A stretch of DNA of 7,794 nt from Methylovirgula sp. (GCA_030044485.1 JASHVQ010000044.1:1-7794); one strand, 5' to 3'; positions 1 through 5,967 are shown, counted from the first letter of the stretch. Made by a program: numbers and translations. Notes: a model not told the origin generated them from the letters alone.

Positions 1-490
1 AAAGAATGGATGCCTGCGAATCGAGATCGACCGAAGATCGCTTGGCCAGGGCTTGCAGCAGCAGCCAGCTCTTATCGAGCGGGCCGCCGGCGACGGCCAG
101 TTTCTTGCCCTTGAGATCGGCGAGCGTGGCGATCGACGACTTGGGCGGCACCATAACCGCGCCGAGCGCGCTGGAGTAAGGATAGAACTCGAGTTTGCCG
201 CCAAGGCTGCGGTCGCGCGAGACCCAGAGCCAATCGGAGAGAACAATGTCCGCCGAGCCGCCCATGATGGCGACTTTGCCGGCGTCGGTCGAGCCAAGCT
301 CGGTGATCTGCAGGTCGAGGCCCGCCTTGGTGTCGAGCCCGTGGTTCTTGATGACCGCCAGCTCCCAGCTGAAGGTTCCCGTTTTTTGCACCGCAATACG
401 CAGCACGTCCGCGGCCCGCGCCGGGCCCGCGCAAAGCGCCAGAAAGGCGAGGCAAAACGCCGCAATAGCTCGGAGCGGATTATAACGCAT
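1..490 (-). CDS. NMT1/NitT-TauT-type ABC transporter substrate-binding protein, 3' end outside window
   Basis: This is a partial gene: 163 codons are present from the start and the reading frame is still open at the left edge. The product begins MRYNPLRAIAAFCLAFLALC and has a clear Sec signal peptide with likely cleavage after ARA (residues 24-26), so it should be periplasmic. The mature part starts with a beta strand (VLRIAVQKTGTF), followed by GLDLQITELGSTDAGKVAI, then GGSADIVLSDWLWVSRDRS and later ATLADLKGKKLAVAGGPLDKSW. This is the usual layout of lobe 1 in NMT1/THI5-like (SBP_bac) binding proteins, where small organic or oxyanion ligands are bound in the cleft. The ligand cannot be read from the sequence. 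The ATG at 488-490 has only a weak GGGG ribosome site. The gene is divergent from the cytochrome c gene and lies near an ABC ATPase/permease pair, but whether it serves that transporter is unproven. Its own permease may lie beyond the window. Confidence 0.86.
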   Translation of the reverse strand, partial: MRYNPLRAIAAFCLAFLALCAGPARAADVLRIAVQKTGTFSWELAVIKNHGLDTKAGLDLQITELGSTDAGKVAIMGGSADIVLSDWLWVSRDRSLGGKLEFYPYSSALGAVMVPPKSSIATLADLKGKKLAVAGGPLDKSWLLLQALAKRSSVDLDSQASIL

Positions 491-652
491 CGCAACCCCG
501 ACTTTTAAATGAACGACTTCGTGCATATCGGAATTTCACTCCTGCGCCATTGTCTTGGATCCGCCGATCGGGCTACACATCTTCGGGCGCACGACGATAT
601 CGCCGATCGGCGGGTGTTTCGAAAGCAGCGGATATCGCAGAGGGGAAGGAAC
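491..652. promoter_or_regulatory. Divergent intergenic region with two CGCCGATCGG repeats
   Basis: This is the only space between the divergent binding-protein gene and the cytochrome c gene, so it should hold both promoters. The ten-mer CGCCGATCGG occurs at 562-571 and again at 601-610. The second copy is part of a perfect 12-base palindrome, CGCCGATCGGCG (601-612). A repeated palindrome between divergent genes is typical of an operator, but GC-rich genomes make GATCGG-type words common and I cannot name a regulator. I found no convincing -35/-10 pair. The cytochrome gene has a strong ribosome site, AGGGGAAGGA (641-650). Confidence 0.4.
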
Positions 653-1060
653 ATGAGTGAGAAACGCATTGTGTTGCTTGCGGCCGGCGCGCTCGCCCTG
701 ATGGCGGGACCGGCGCTCGCGGCGGGCGATCCGGCGGCCGGCGAGCAGATCTTCAAGCATACCTGCATGCTCTGCCATCGGATCGGCCCGGGCGCCGCGA
801 ATTTCGTCGGCCCGGATCTCAACGGCATCGACGGCCGCACGATCGCTTCGGAAGCCGGCTACGACTACTCGGCCGCCGACCAGGCGAAGAAAGCGGCGGG
901 CTTCGTTTGGAACGCGCAGAGCTTCGACAATTACATCACCAATCCGCAAGCCGCCATTCCCGGCACCAAAATGCTCTTCCCGGGTCTGCCGAAGGCGAGC
1001 GACCGCGCCAACATCTGGGCCTATATCTCGCAATTCAAGCCCGACGGCTCGAAGAAGTAA
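653..1060 (+). CDS. Class I c-type cytochrome (cytochrome c2/c550-like), periplasmic
   Basis: The product is a 135-residue monohaem cytochrome c. It has a signal peptide at residues 1-23 (cleavage after GPALA), the haem-binding motif CMLCH at 38-42, and a likely axial methionine at Met107 in PGTKMLFPG. The stretch GPDLNGIDGRTIASEAGYDYSAA (53-75) and the C-terminal helix ANIWAYISQF are hallmarks of the mitochondrial/cytochrome c2 class. Such proteins carry single electrons in the periplasm, for example from a dehydrogenase or the bc1 complex to a terminal oxidase. The ATG at 653 was chosen because it sits just after AGGGGAAGGA and gives a proper signal peptide; an in-frame upstream ATG at 509 would add a non-signal extension. 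The gene is divergent from the binding-protein gene and convergent with the ABC operon. In a methylotroph it could accept electrons from a PQQ dehydrogenase (cytochrome cL/cH logic), but no dehydrogenase is visible here, so that is inference. Confidence 0.95.
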   Translation: MSEKRIVLLAAGALALMAGPALAAGDPAAGEQIFKHTCMLCHRIGPGAANFVGPDLNGIDGRTIASEAGYDYSAADQAKKAAGFVWNAQSFDNYITNPQAAIPGTKMLFPGLPKASDRANIWAYISQFKPDGSKK

Positions 1061-1091
1061 GGCTGCAGGCCGCCGATTGACCAATTTGGCG

Positions 1092-1114
1092 CGCGCCGCG
1101 GCTTGGGCGGCGCG
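1092..1114. terminator. GC-rich hairpin between convergent genes, possible bidirectional terminator
   Basis: An 8-base-pair perfect stem (CGCGCCGC at 1092-1099 with GCGGCGCG at 1107-1114, 7-base loop) sits in the 80-base gap between the converging cytochrome c and permease genes. Position and stem strength suit a terminator for both strands. No run of T follows on either strand, so intrinsic termination is uncertain and it may only stabilise the 3' ends. Confidence 0.4.
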
Positions 1115-1140
1115 TTCGTGCAGGCGCTCGCCGCGGCACG

Positions 1141-1995
1141 TCATTCCGCAGCTCCGCCGCGGCGGATCAACATGCCGCGCGCCGGGTCGTAGGCGAGGAT
1201 AGCGCCCGCCAGGAAAACCATCGTGCAGCCAAAGACCACCGCGAGCGAGAAATAGTCGATCTGCATGTAGAAGGCGAAGCGAACCAATTCCACCGCATAG
1301 GTGAAGGGATTGAGCCAGCAGAGCGTCGCCAGCCACGGGCTTTTTTCCTGTACCTGCCAGAGCGGATAGAGCGCCGAGGAGGCGAAGAACATCGGAAAGA
1401 TGACGAAGTTCATCACGCCGGCGAAATTCTCCAATTGCCGGATGAGAGACGAGAGCACCATGCCGAGCCCGCCGAGCATCAGGCCGGAAAGAAAGAGCGC
1501 CGGCAGGACCGTCAGATAGCCCCAGGGAGAATCCGGCGAGATGCCCCAGAAATAGGCGATCAGCAGATAGGTATAGACCTGAAGCACGCCGACGCATGTG
1601 CCGGCGAGCAGCTTGCAAGTCAGCAGATACCAGCGCGGGAACGGACTGACCAAAAGCGTGCGCATATTGCCCGTCTCGCGGTCATAGACCATCGACAGCG
1701 ACGATTGCATTCCGTTGAAGAGCTGGATCATCGCCATCAGGCCCGGCGTGATGTAGACGTCGTAAGTCACATAGGTCTGGTAAGGCGGAATGATCGAAAT
1801 GCCGAGGACGGCGCGAAAACCCGACGCGAAAATGAAGAGCCAGACGAGCGGGCGTACCAGGGCGGAAACAAATCGCCCGCGCTGATGCAGATAGCGAAGC
1901 GCCTCGCGCCAGACGATCCCTTGAAGGCAGATCGCATATTGCGCCGGCCCGAAGCCTTTGCGCGGCGGCCGGTCGGTCGCGGCAATGCTCGTCAT
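1141..1995 (-). CDS. ABC-2 type transporter permease of the PQQ-dependent alcohol dehydrogenase-associated family (PedC/LutF-like)
   Basis: The product is a 284-residue integral membrane protein. After a cytoplasmic N-terminus (1-44) come about six hydrophobic segments, roughly 45-65, 82-100, 129-151, 160-184, 190-212 and 248-270. Between the second and third lies YDRETGNMRTLLVSPFPRWYLL (104-125), the coupling region typical of ABC-2 permeases, and NFVIFPMFFASSALYPLW (196-213) is the other signature of that family. The sequence recalls the permease subfamily found with PQQ-dependent alcohol dehydrogenases (PedC in pseudomonads) and the LutF permease of the lanthanide-uptake cluster in Methylobacterium; this is from memory, not from a search. 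The start ATG overlaps the stop of the ATPase gene in ATGA (1992-1995), so the two are translationally coupled and their products should form one transporter in the inner membrane. ABC-2 permeases usually export, so the direction of transport is open. Confidence 0.94.
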   Translation of the reverse strand: MTSIAATDRPPRKGFGPAQYAICLQGIVWREALRYLHQRGRFVSALVRPLVWLFIFASGFRAVLGISIIPPYQTYVTYDVYITPGLMAMIQLFNGMQSSLSMVYDRETGNMRTLLVSPFPRWYLLTCKLLAGTCVGVLQVYTYLLIAYFWGISPDSPWGYLTVLPALFLSGLMLGGLGMVLSSLIRQLENFAGVMNFVIFPMFFASSALYPLWQVQEKSPWLATLCWLNPFTYAVELVRFAFYMQIDYFSLAVVFGCTMVFLAGAILAYDPARGMLIRRGGAAE

Positions 1996-2783
1996 TGGCC
2001 GGGTCCTTCCTGGATCTCGGCACCGGTGATTTTGACGAAGGCCGCGCGCATGTCGGGCGCGCCGCTGCGCGCCAGGATCTCGGTGGCGAGACCTTTCTCG
2101 AGCACCTTGCCCTCATGCAGGATCACGACCGAGTCGCTCTTGGCTATCTCGTCGATGAGATGCGTCGTCCAGAGGACGCCGACGCCTTCGCTCGCCACGA
2201 GGCTGCGGACCTGGGCAATGATGTCGGCGCGCGCCTTGACGTCGAGGCCGACGGTCGCCTCGTCGAGCAGCAAAAGCTCGGGCCGGTGCAGGAAGGCCCG
2301 GGCGATTTCGACGCGCCGGACATAGCCGCCGGAGAGATTGCGCACTTTTTCCGTGGCGCGTTCGGCGAGGCCGGCGCGCGCCAGCACGCTCCGCGCCCGG
2401 CGCTTGGCTTCTTGCGGCCCGATGCCGTGCAAGGCGGCGTGATAGACGAGGTTTTGCATGACCGTGAGTTCGAGATCGAGGGTGCGCGGTTGGAAGACCA
2501 CGCCGAGGCGGCGCAGCGCCTCGCCCGGCTGGCGGCCGACGTCATAGCCGAAAATGTCGATCGAGCCGCTGCGCGTCGCATAGAGCCGCGTGATCAACGA
2601 AAAGAGCGTGCTCTTGCCGGCGCCGTTGAGGCCGAGGAGAACGGTGAAGCTGCCCGGTTCGACGACGAAAGAGACATCGTCGAGCGCTTTGCGCTTGCCA
2701 TAGAAATGGCTGACGCCGGCGACCTCCAAGGCGGCGGTGCGCAGCACGTCCTTCTCGCGCGTCACTGTCTCATCCAAGGTCAA
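1992..2783 (-). CDS. ABC transporter ATP-binding subunit, PQQ-dependent alcohol dehydrogenase system type (PedA/LutE-like)
   Basis: This 263-residue ATPase has all ABC motifs: Walker A GLNGAGKST (51-59), Q-loop Gln98 in VVFQPRT, signature LSGGY (150-154), Walker B LLLLDE (170-175) with the catalytic Glu175, D-loop around GLD (179-181) and H-loop His208 in TTHLIDE. The stretches LLGLNGAGKSTLFSLITRLY and LGVVFQPRTLDLELTVMQNL closely recall the subfamily linked to PQQ-dependent alcohol dehydrogenases, related to LutE of lanthanide uptake. It powers the permease encoded directly downstream with a 4-base ATGA overlap. The start is TTG (2781-2783): no ATG or GTG lies nearby upstream in frame, and AAGGA (2792-2796) sits 8 bases ahead. 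Further in-frame GTG codons at residues 7 and 13 lack such a site. A TTG start and a long, repeat-rich leader hint at low or controlled expression. Confidence 0.95.
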   Translation of the reverse strand: MTLDETVTREKDVLRTAALEVAGVSHFYGKRKALDDVSFVVEPGSFTVLLGLNGAGKSTLFSLITRLYATRSGSIDIFGYDVGRQPGEALRRLGVVFQPRTLDLELTVMQNLVYHAALHGIGPQEAKRRARSVLARAGLAERATEKVRNLSGGYVRRVEIARAFLHRPELLLLDEATVGLDVKARADIIAQVRSLVASEGVGVLWTTHLIDEIAKSDSVVILHEGKVLEKGLATEILARSGAPDMRAAFVKITGAEIQEGPGQ

Positions 2784-2791
2784 GATGTTTT

Positions 2792-2796
2792 TCCTT
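2792..2796 (-). promoter_or_regulatory. Ribosome binding site supporting the TTG start of the ABC ATPase gene
   Basis: On the minus strand AAGGA is followed by 8 bases and then TTG (2781-2783). This spacing is optimal and it is the reason for choosing TTG over internal GTG codons. Confidence 0.65.
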
Positions 2797-2885
2797 TTGG
2801 GACGTTACTGACTTCGACCCCCAAATGGAAAGATCCGACCCGGACCGGGCGGAATGCAGGTCTTTGGGGCGAGCATCTAGCATAG

Positions 2886-2926
2886 AGGACGTTTCGCATT
2901 CGGAAGATTGTTGTAAGAAACGTCCT
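2886..2926. repeat. Perfect 10-bp inverted repeat AGGACGTTTC / GAAACGTCCT
   Basis: The arms are 2886-2895 and 2917-2926, separated by 21 bases that are richer in A and T than the flanks. Arms of this length and spacing suit two half-sites of a dimeric or paired regulator upstream of the ABC operon. A long-loop hairpin in the leader RNA is the alternative. The exactness of the match is seen; the function is inferred. Confidence 0.55.
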
Positions 2927-2951
2927 GCTGCGCCGCGAAACGAGCGACGCC

Positions 2952-2971
2952 GCCGGCCTCGCCTGGCCGGC
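2952..2971 (-). terminator. Hairpin downstream of hemD, possible terminator
   Basis: A 7-bp all-GC stem (2952-2958 with 2965-2971) with a 6-base loop lies about 55 bases beyond the hemD stop on the minus strand. There is no clear T-tract after it, so it may be a weak or factor-assisted terminator. Confidence 0.35.
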
Positions 2972-3026
2972 CCCACGTAGATGAGCGCGGGCGCGACGCT
3001 TATCAAGCCGCGAGCCGTTTCGCCGA

Positions 3027-3770
3027 TCACAATGCGGCGAGAGAAGCGGCGCTCACGCCCGCCGGGACCGCCCGGAATAGGGCGAGAATTGCCGCTTCGT
3101 TCGGCTCGGGCGCGACGACGACTTTCGGCAGAGCCGCCAAGGGCGCCGCGACGTCGTCCGAGATTGCCACGTGGATGAGCGGCGCAAGGTCGAGCTGGGC
3201 GTCCGCGGCAAGGCCCAGGAAAATTTCCGCGCTGCGCCGGGAAAAATGCACGATCGCGTCGATCTCGCCGGCCCTCAGCCGCGAAAGCGCATCGTCCGAA
3301 AGGCTTGGCGCTCGCTGCGCGAGATAAGTTTCGGCGACGTCGAGGGTGAGACCGAGATCGAGGCAAAAGCTTTCGATCTCGCTCTTGCGGTCGCGCCCGG
3401 CGAGATAAAGGACGCGTTGCGGCGGGGCGAGCGTCTCGCCAAGCACCGAGCAAAGCGCTTTCGAGTCGAGGGTTGCGCGCAATGGTCCTTCGAAGCCTCT
3501 GAGGCGCGCCGCCTCCGCGGTCATTGCGCCGACGACGAAGAGCGGAAAGAGCCGCAGCGTTTCGGGCAGCGGCCAGTCGCGTGCGAGGTTCAAAGCTTCG
3601 AAGGCGCGCGCGCTTGTTGCGACGATCGCGTCGATGACGCCATGCGGCCACGCCGCTCCACTCGGCACGATTTCGATGACCGGCGACAACACGCAAGCGT
3701 GCCCAAGCTCGGCGAGTTTTTCGGCGGTGCGGAGCCCTTCGTCCCAGGGCCGGGTCAGCAAAACGATCAC
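3027..3770 (-). CDS. hemD: Uroporphyrinogen-III synthase
   Basis: The product is 247 residues, a normal length. It cyclises hydroxymethylbilane with inversion of ring D to give uroporphyrinogen III in the cytoplasm, the branch precursor of haem, sirohaem and cobalamin. HemD is poorly conserved, but the expected landmarks are present in order: N-terminal VLLTRPWDEGLRTAEKLAELG, VATSARAFEAL near 50-60, VVGAMTAEAARLRGF, VLYLAGRDRKSEIE, and HFSRRSAEIFLGLA. The C-terminal part VAISDDVAAPLAAL followed by VVVAPEPNEAAILALF completes the two-lobed fold. Its place 4 bases after hemC settles the identity. The start is GTG (3768-3770); the Shine-Dalgarno sequence GAGGTGAGG overlaps the hemC stop, which implies translational coupling. 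In many related alphaproteobacteria a HemX/mitofilin-like gene and hemY follow hemD; they are not present here. Confidence 0.93.
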   Translation of the reverse strand: MIVLLTRPWDEGLRTAEKLAELGHACVLSPVIEIVPSGAAWPHGVIDAIVATSARAFEALNLARDWPLPETLRLFPLFVVGAMTAEAARLRGFEGPLRATLDSKALCSVLGETLAPPQRVLYLAGRDRKSEIESFCLDLGLTLDVAETYLAQRAPSLSDDALSRLRAGEIDAIVHFSRRSAEIFLGLAADAQLDLAPLIHVAISDDVAAPLAALPKVVVAPEPNEAAILALFRAVPAGVSAASLAAL

Positions 3771-3774
3771 CGCC

Positions 3775-4713
3775 TCACCTCGCAAGCAAGTCCTGCGGCG
3801 CGCGGGCGAGCAAGTCGCGCGCCGCGGTTTCGCCGAGCCTTTCGGCTTCGCCGACCGGCCCGCTGATGTGCGTTTCGAAAAACTCAGAGCCGTCGGGCCG
3901 CAGGACGATTGCATGCAGCGCCAACCTTGTCCCTTCGAGTCGGGCGTGACCGCCGATGGGCGTGCGGCAGGAGCCGTCGAGCACGCGCAGCAAGGCGCGC
4001 TCGCAAGAAAGCGCCACGCCCGTGGCCGGATCGAGAATCGGCGCGAGCCGGTTGACGATCGCCGCGTCGTGGCGCCGCGCGGTGATGCCGATGGCGCCTT
4101 GGCCGACCGCCGGCACGAAGTCGGCGCAATCGAGGATCTTGGTGGCTCTCTGCGCCAGCCCGAGCCGGATAAGGCCGGCGAGCGCCAGGAGGGTCGCGTC
4201 GATTTCGCCGCGCGAAAGCTTCGCCAGCCGCGTCTCGACGTTGCCGCGCAGCAAAGCGACGTCGAGATCCGGCCGGAACCGCTTGACCAGCGCGGCGCGG
4301 CGCGGCGAGGCGGTGCCGAGGCGCGCGCCTTCCGGCAGGGCGCCGAGATCGGCGGCCTTCTCCGAGATGAAGACATCGCGTGGGTCCTCGCGCGGCAGAT
4401 AGCCCGCGATCTCGACCGACTGTGGCAGGAAGGTCGGCAGATCCTTGGCCGAATGGACGGCGATGTCGATGTCGCCGCGTTCGAGCGCGATGTCGAGCTC
4501 TTTGGTGAAGAGACCTTTGCCGCCCGCCTCGCTCAAAGGGCGATCCTGGATTGTGTCGCCCGTGGTCTTCACGCTGACGATTTCGAAATGGCCGGGATGG
4601 ATCGCGGCGAGGCGGCGCTCGACATCGCGGGCTTGCGCCAGAGCCAGCGGGCTGCCGCGCGTGCCAATTTTCAGGATCGAGAGTGCCGAAGACGACGGAT
4701 GGAGTGAAGGAAT
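3775..4713 (-). CDS. hemC: Hydroxymethylbilane synthase (porphobilinogen deaminase), apparent ATT start
   Basis: HemC joins four porphobilinogen units into the linear tetrapyrrole hydroxymethylbilane, the substrate of HemD. The conserved N-terminus ILKIGTRGSPLALAQA is encoded at about residues 13-28. Other hallmarks are SVKTTGDTIQDRPLSEAGGKGLFTKELD, VHSAKDLP with the catalytic aspartate Asp91, GTASPRR with the substrate-binding arginines 138-139, PAVGQGAIGI, and LDGSCRTPIGG, where Cys249 carries the dipyrromethane cofactor. In frame, no ATG, GTG or TTG occurs between an upstream TAG and the conserved N-terminus; the first GTG is at residue 48, inside the domain. An ATT at 4711-4713 lies 8 bases after AAGGA (4722-4726) and gives 312 residues, the usual length. 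CTG at residue 14 is the alternative but lacks a ribosome site. A base error turning ATG into ATT is also possible. The proline in GTASPRR, usually leucine, is unusual. Confidence 0.94.
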   Translation of the reverse strand: MPSLHPSSSALSILKIGTRGSPLALAQARDVERRLAAIHPGHFEIVSVKTTGDTIQDRPLSEAGGKGLFTKELDIALERGDIDIAVHSAKDLPTFLPQSVEIAGYLPREDPRDVFISEKAADLGALPEGARLGTASPRRAALVKRFRPDLDVALLRGNVETRLAKLSRGEIDATLLALAGLIRLGLAQRATKILDCADFVPAVGQGAIGITARRHDAAIVNRLAPILDPATGVALSCERALLRVLDGSCRTPIGGHARLEGTRLALHAIVLRPDGSEFFETHISGPVGEAERLGETAARDLLARAPQDLLAR

Positions 4714-4726
4714 GGCCGATTTCCTT
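4711..4726 (-). promoter_or_regulatory. Ribosome binding site and ATT initiation codon of hemC
   Basis: Reading the minus strand, AAGGA (4726-4722) is followed by the 8-base spacer AATCGGCC and then ATT (4713-4711). Spacing and sequence match the TTG-started ABC ATPase gene in this window. It is the only well-placed ribosome site that gives a full HemC N-terminus. Confidence 0.6.
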
Positions 4727-4866
4727 GCTATTTTGGCTTCTTGACCGCTCTAGTCTAATTTCTGCACCAAAAGCAGGTCTGGCGCCACGCCAAGACTTCA
4801 TGGGATTTCATCCTATGCCTATCTGGGGCATGTCGCGCCGGCAAATCCGGCGGGCGGCGACGGTGA
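4714..4866. promoter_or_regulatory. Divergent hemC/tsaD promoter region with hairpins in the tsaD leader
   Basis: These 153 bases separate the divergent hemC and tsaD genes and should contain both promoters; the hemC side is notably AT-richer (4720-4775). TTGACC at 4741-4746 resembles a -35 box on the plus strand, but no good -10 box follows at 16-18 bases. Toward tsaD are three small inverted repeats: CATGGGAT/ATCCTATG (4799-4806 with 4810-4817, one G-T pair, loop TTC), ATGCC/GGCAT (4815-4819 with 4827-4831, overlapping the first), and CGCCGG/CCGGCG (4836-4841 with 4847-4852). They could form a structured leader or operator sites. Confidence 0.4.
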
Positions 4867-5937
4867 ATGGTTCGGCTCATGCGCGTACTCGGTATTGAAA
4901 CGACCTGCGATGAGACGGCGGCGGCGGTCGTGCGCTCGAAGCCGCAGGGCGGCGGCGAAATTCTCGCCAACGAAATCATGAGCCAGATCGCCGAACATCA
5001 GGCCTATGGGGGCGTCGTGCCCGAACTTGCGGCGCGCGCCCATATCGACGTCCTCGACCGGCTCATTCAGCGCGCGCTCGACGACGCCAAGCTCACGCTC
5101 GCCGATCTCGACGGCATCGCCGCCGCCGCTGGGCCGGGGTTGATCGGCGGCGTGATTGTCGGACTGACCACCGCCAAGGCTCTGGCGCTGGCGACGCGCA
5201 AGCCTTTCGTTGCCGTCAATCACCTCGAAGCGCACGCGCTGACGGCGCGTCTCTCCGCGGGGCTCGACTTTCCTTACCTTCTGCTTCTTGTCTCCGGCGG
5301 CCACACGCAGCTCGTCGCGGTCAAGGGCGTCGGCGAATATCTGCGTCTCGGCGCGACGCTCGACGATGCGGCGGGCGAGGCTTTCGACAAGGTCGCCAAA
5401 ATGCTCGGTCTCGGCTATCCGGGCGGTCCGCTCGTCGAACGCGCGGCGCTGAAAGGCAATGCGCTGCGTTTCGACCTGCCGCGCCCCATGCTCGGCCGCC
5501 CGAAGCCCGACTTCTCGTTCTCCGGCTTGAAGACGGCCGTGCGTCTCGAAGCCGAGCGCATCGCCCCCTTGAGCGGGGCGGATGTCGCCGATCTCTGCGC
5601 GTCGTTTCAGGCGGCGGTCATCGATACGCTCGTCGACCGGCTGCGCGCCGCGCTGCGCGTCTTCGGCGAGAGGCTTGGCGCTTGCCACACGCTGGTGGTG
5701 GCGGGCGGCGTCGCCGCCAATGCCGCGATCCGCCGCGCCCTCACGCGCTTTTGCGGCGAAAGCGGCTTGCGTCTCGTCGTCCCGCCCATTCCGCTCTGCA
5801 CCGACAATGGCGCAATGATCGCTTGGGCGGGTATAGAGAGGCTGATGCTCGGGCTGCACGACGACATGACCTTCGCGGCACGGCCGCGTTGGCCGCTCGA
5901 TTCGGACGCGGACGGCGCGCATCACGGAAAAGCATAG
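4867..5937 (+). CDS. tsaD: tRNA N6-adenosine threonylcarbamoyltransferase TsaD
   Basis: TsaD (formerly Gcp/YgjD) transfers the threonylcarbamoyl group from TC-AMP to A37 of ANN-decoding tRNAs, working with TsaB and TsaE in the cytoplasm; it is generally essential. The 356-residue product has the ASKHA-fold landmarks: [16 protein letters not shown] (7-22), [13 protein letters not shown] (48-60), [16 protein letters not shown], metal ligands His119 and His123 in [15 protein letters not shown] (143-149), [23 protein letters not shown] (166-188), [20 protein letters not shown] (280-289) and the third metal ligand Asp313 in [10 protein letters not shown]. All key residues are intact. The start may be the ATG at 4867 or, four codons later, at 4879; homologues often begin about [13 protein letters not shown], and neither site has a strong Shine-Dalgarno sequence. 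It heads a plus-strand series with gpsA. Confidence 0.97.
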   Translation: MVRLMRVLGIETTCDETAAAVVRSKPQGGGEILANEIMSQIAEHQAYGGVVPELAARAHIDVLDRLIQRALDDAKLTLADLDGIAAAAGPGLIGGVIVGLTTAKALALATRKPFVAVNHLEAHALTARLSAGLDFPYLLLLVSGGHTQLVAVKGVGEYLRLGATLDDAAGEAFDKVAKMLGLGYPGGPLVERAALKGNALRFDLPRPMLGRPKPDFSFSGLKTAVRLEAERIAPLSGADVADLCASFQAAVIDTLVDRLRAALRVFGERLGACHTLVVAGGVAANAAIRRALTRFCGESGLRLVVPPIPLCTDNGAMIAWAGIERLMLGLHDDMTFAARPRWPLDSDADGAHHGKA

Positions 5938-5967
5938 ATCCAAGCGCAGGGCGAAGCGAAGCCGCGA

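Larger units (their letters stand above)
2784..3026. other. Repeat-rich intergenic junction, leader of the ABC operon and 3' side of hemD
   Basis: No credible gene fits in these 243 bases. Reading the minus strand, the region follows the hemD stop and precedes the TTG start of the ABC ATPase. It holds a 7-bp GC stem (GCCGGCC 2952-2958 with GGCCGGC 2965-2971), a perfect 10-bp inverted repeat (2886-2895 with 2917-2926), a 7-bp pair CCCCAAA/TTTGGGG (2819-2825 with 2863-2869), and the near-continuous palindrome CCCGGACCGGG (2839-2849) inside the latter. A promoter for the ABC operon should lie here, but I could not identify convincing -35/-10 boxes. It also marks the change from the core haem/t6A gene block to the accessory transport island. 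Confidence 0.6.

Noticed and set aside
509..652. N-terminal extension of the cytochrome c gene to an upstream in-frame ATG
   Set aside because: It would bury the signal peptide behind 48 residues; the ATG at 653 has a strong ribosome site and gives a normal secreted cytochrome.
1435..2325. Long plus-strand frame opposite the ABC permease and ATPase
   Set aside because: The minus strand carries complete ABC motifs; the plus-strand reading has no domain and is rich in charged residues, typical of an antisense shadow.
2770..3696. Minus-strand frame spanning the hemD/ABC intergenic region that could look like a gene filling the gap
   Set aside because: Most of it overlaps hemD out of frame, the protein is Arg/Ala-rich without motifs, and it runs into the start of the ABC ATPase gene.
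3634..4707. A 357-codon open frame on the plus strand opposite hemC and hemD
   Set aside because: It lies across both hem genes on the opposite strand, shows no known motif, and has the low-complexity composition of a shadow frame.
4741..4775. A sigma-70-like promoter for tsaD based on TTGACC at 4741-4746
   Set aside because: No reasonable -10 hexamer lies 16-18 bases downstream, so I did not call it as a promoter.
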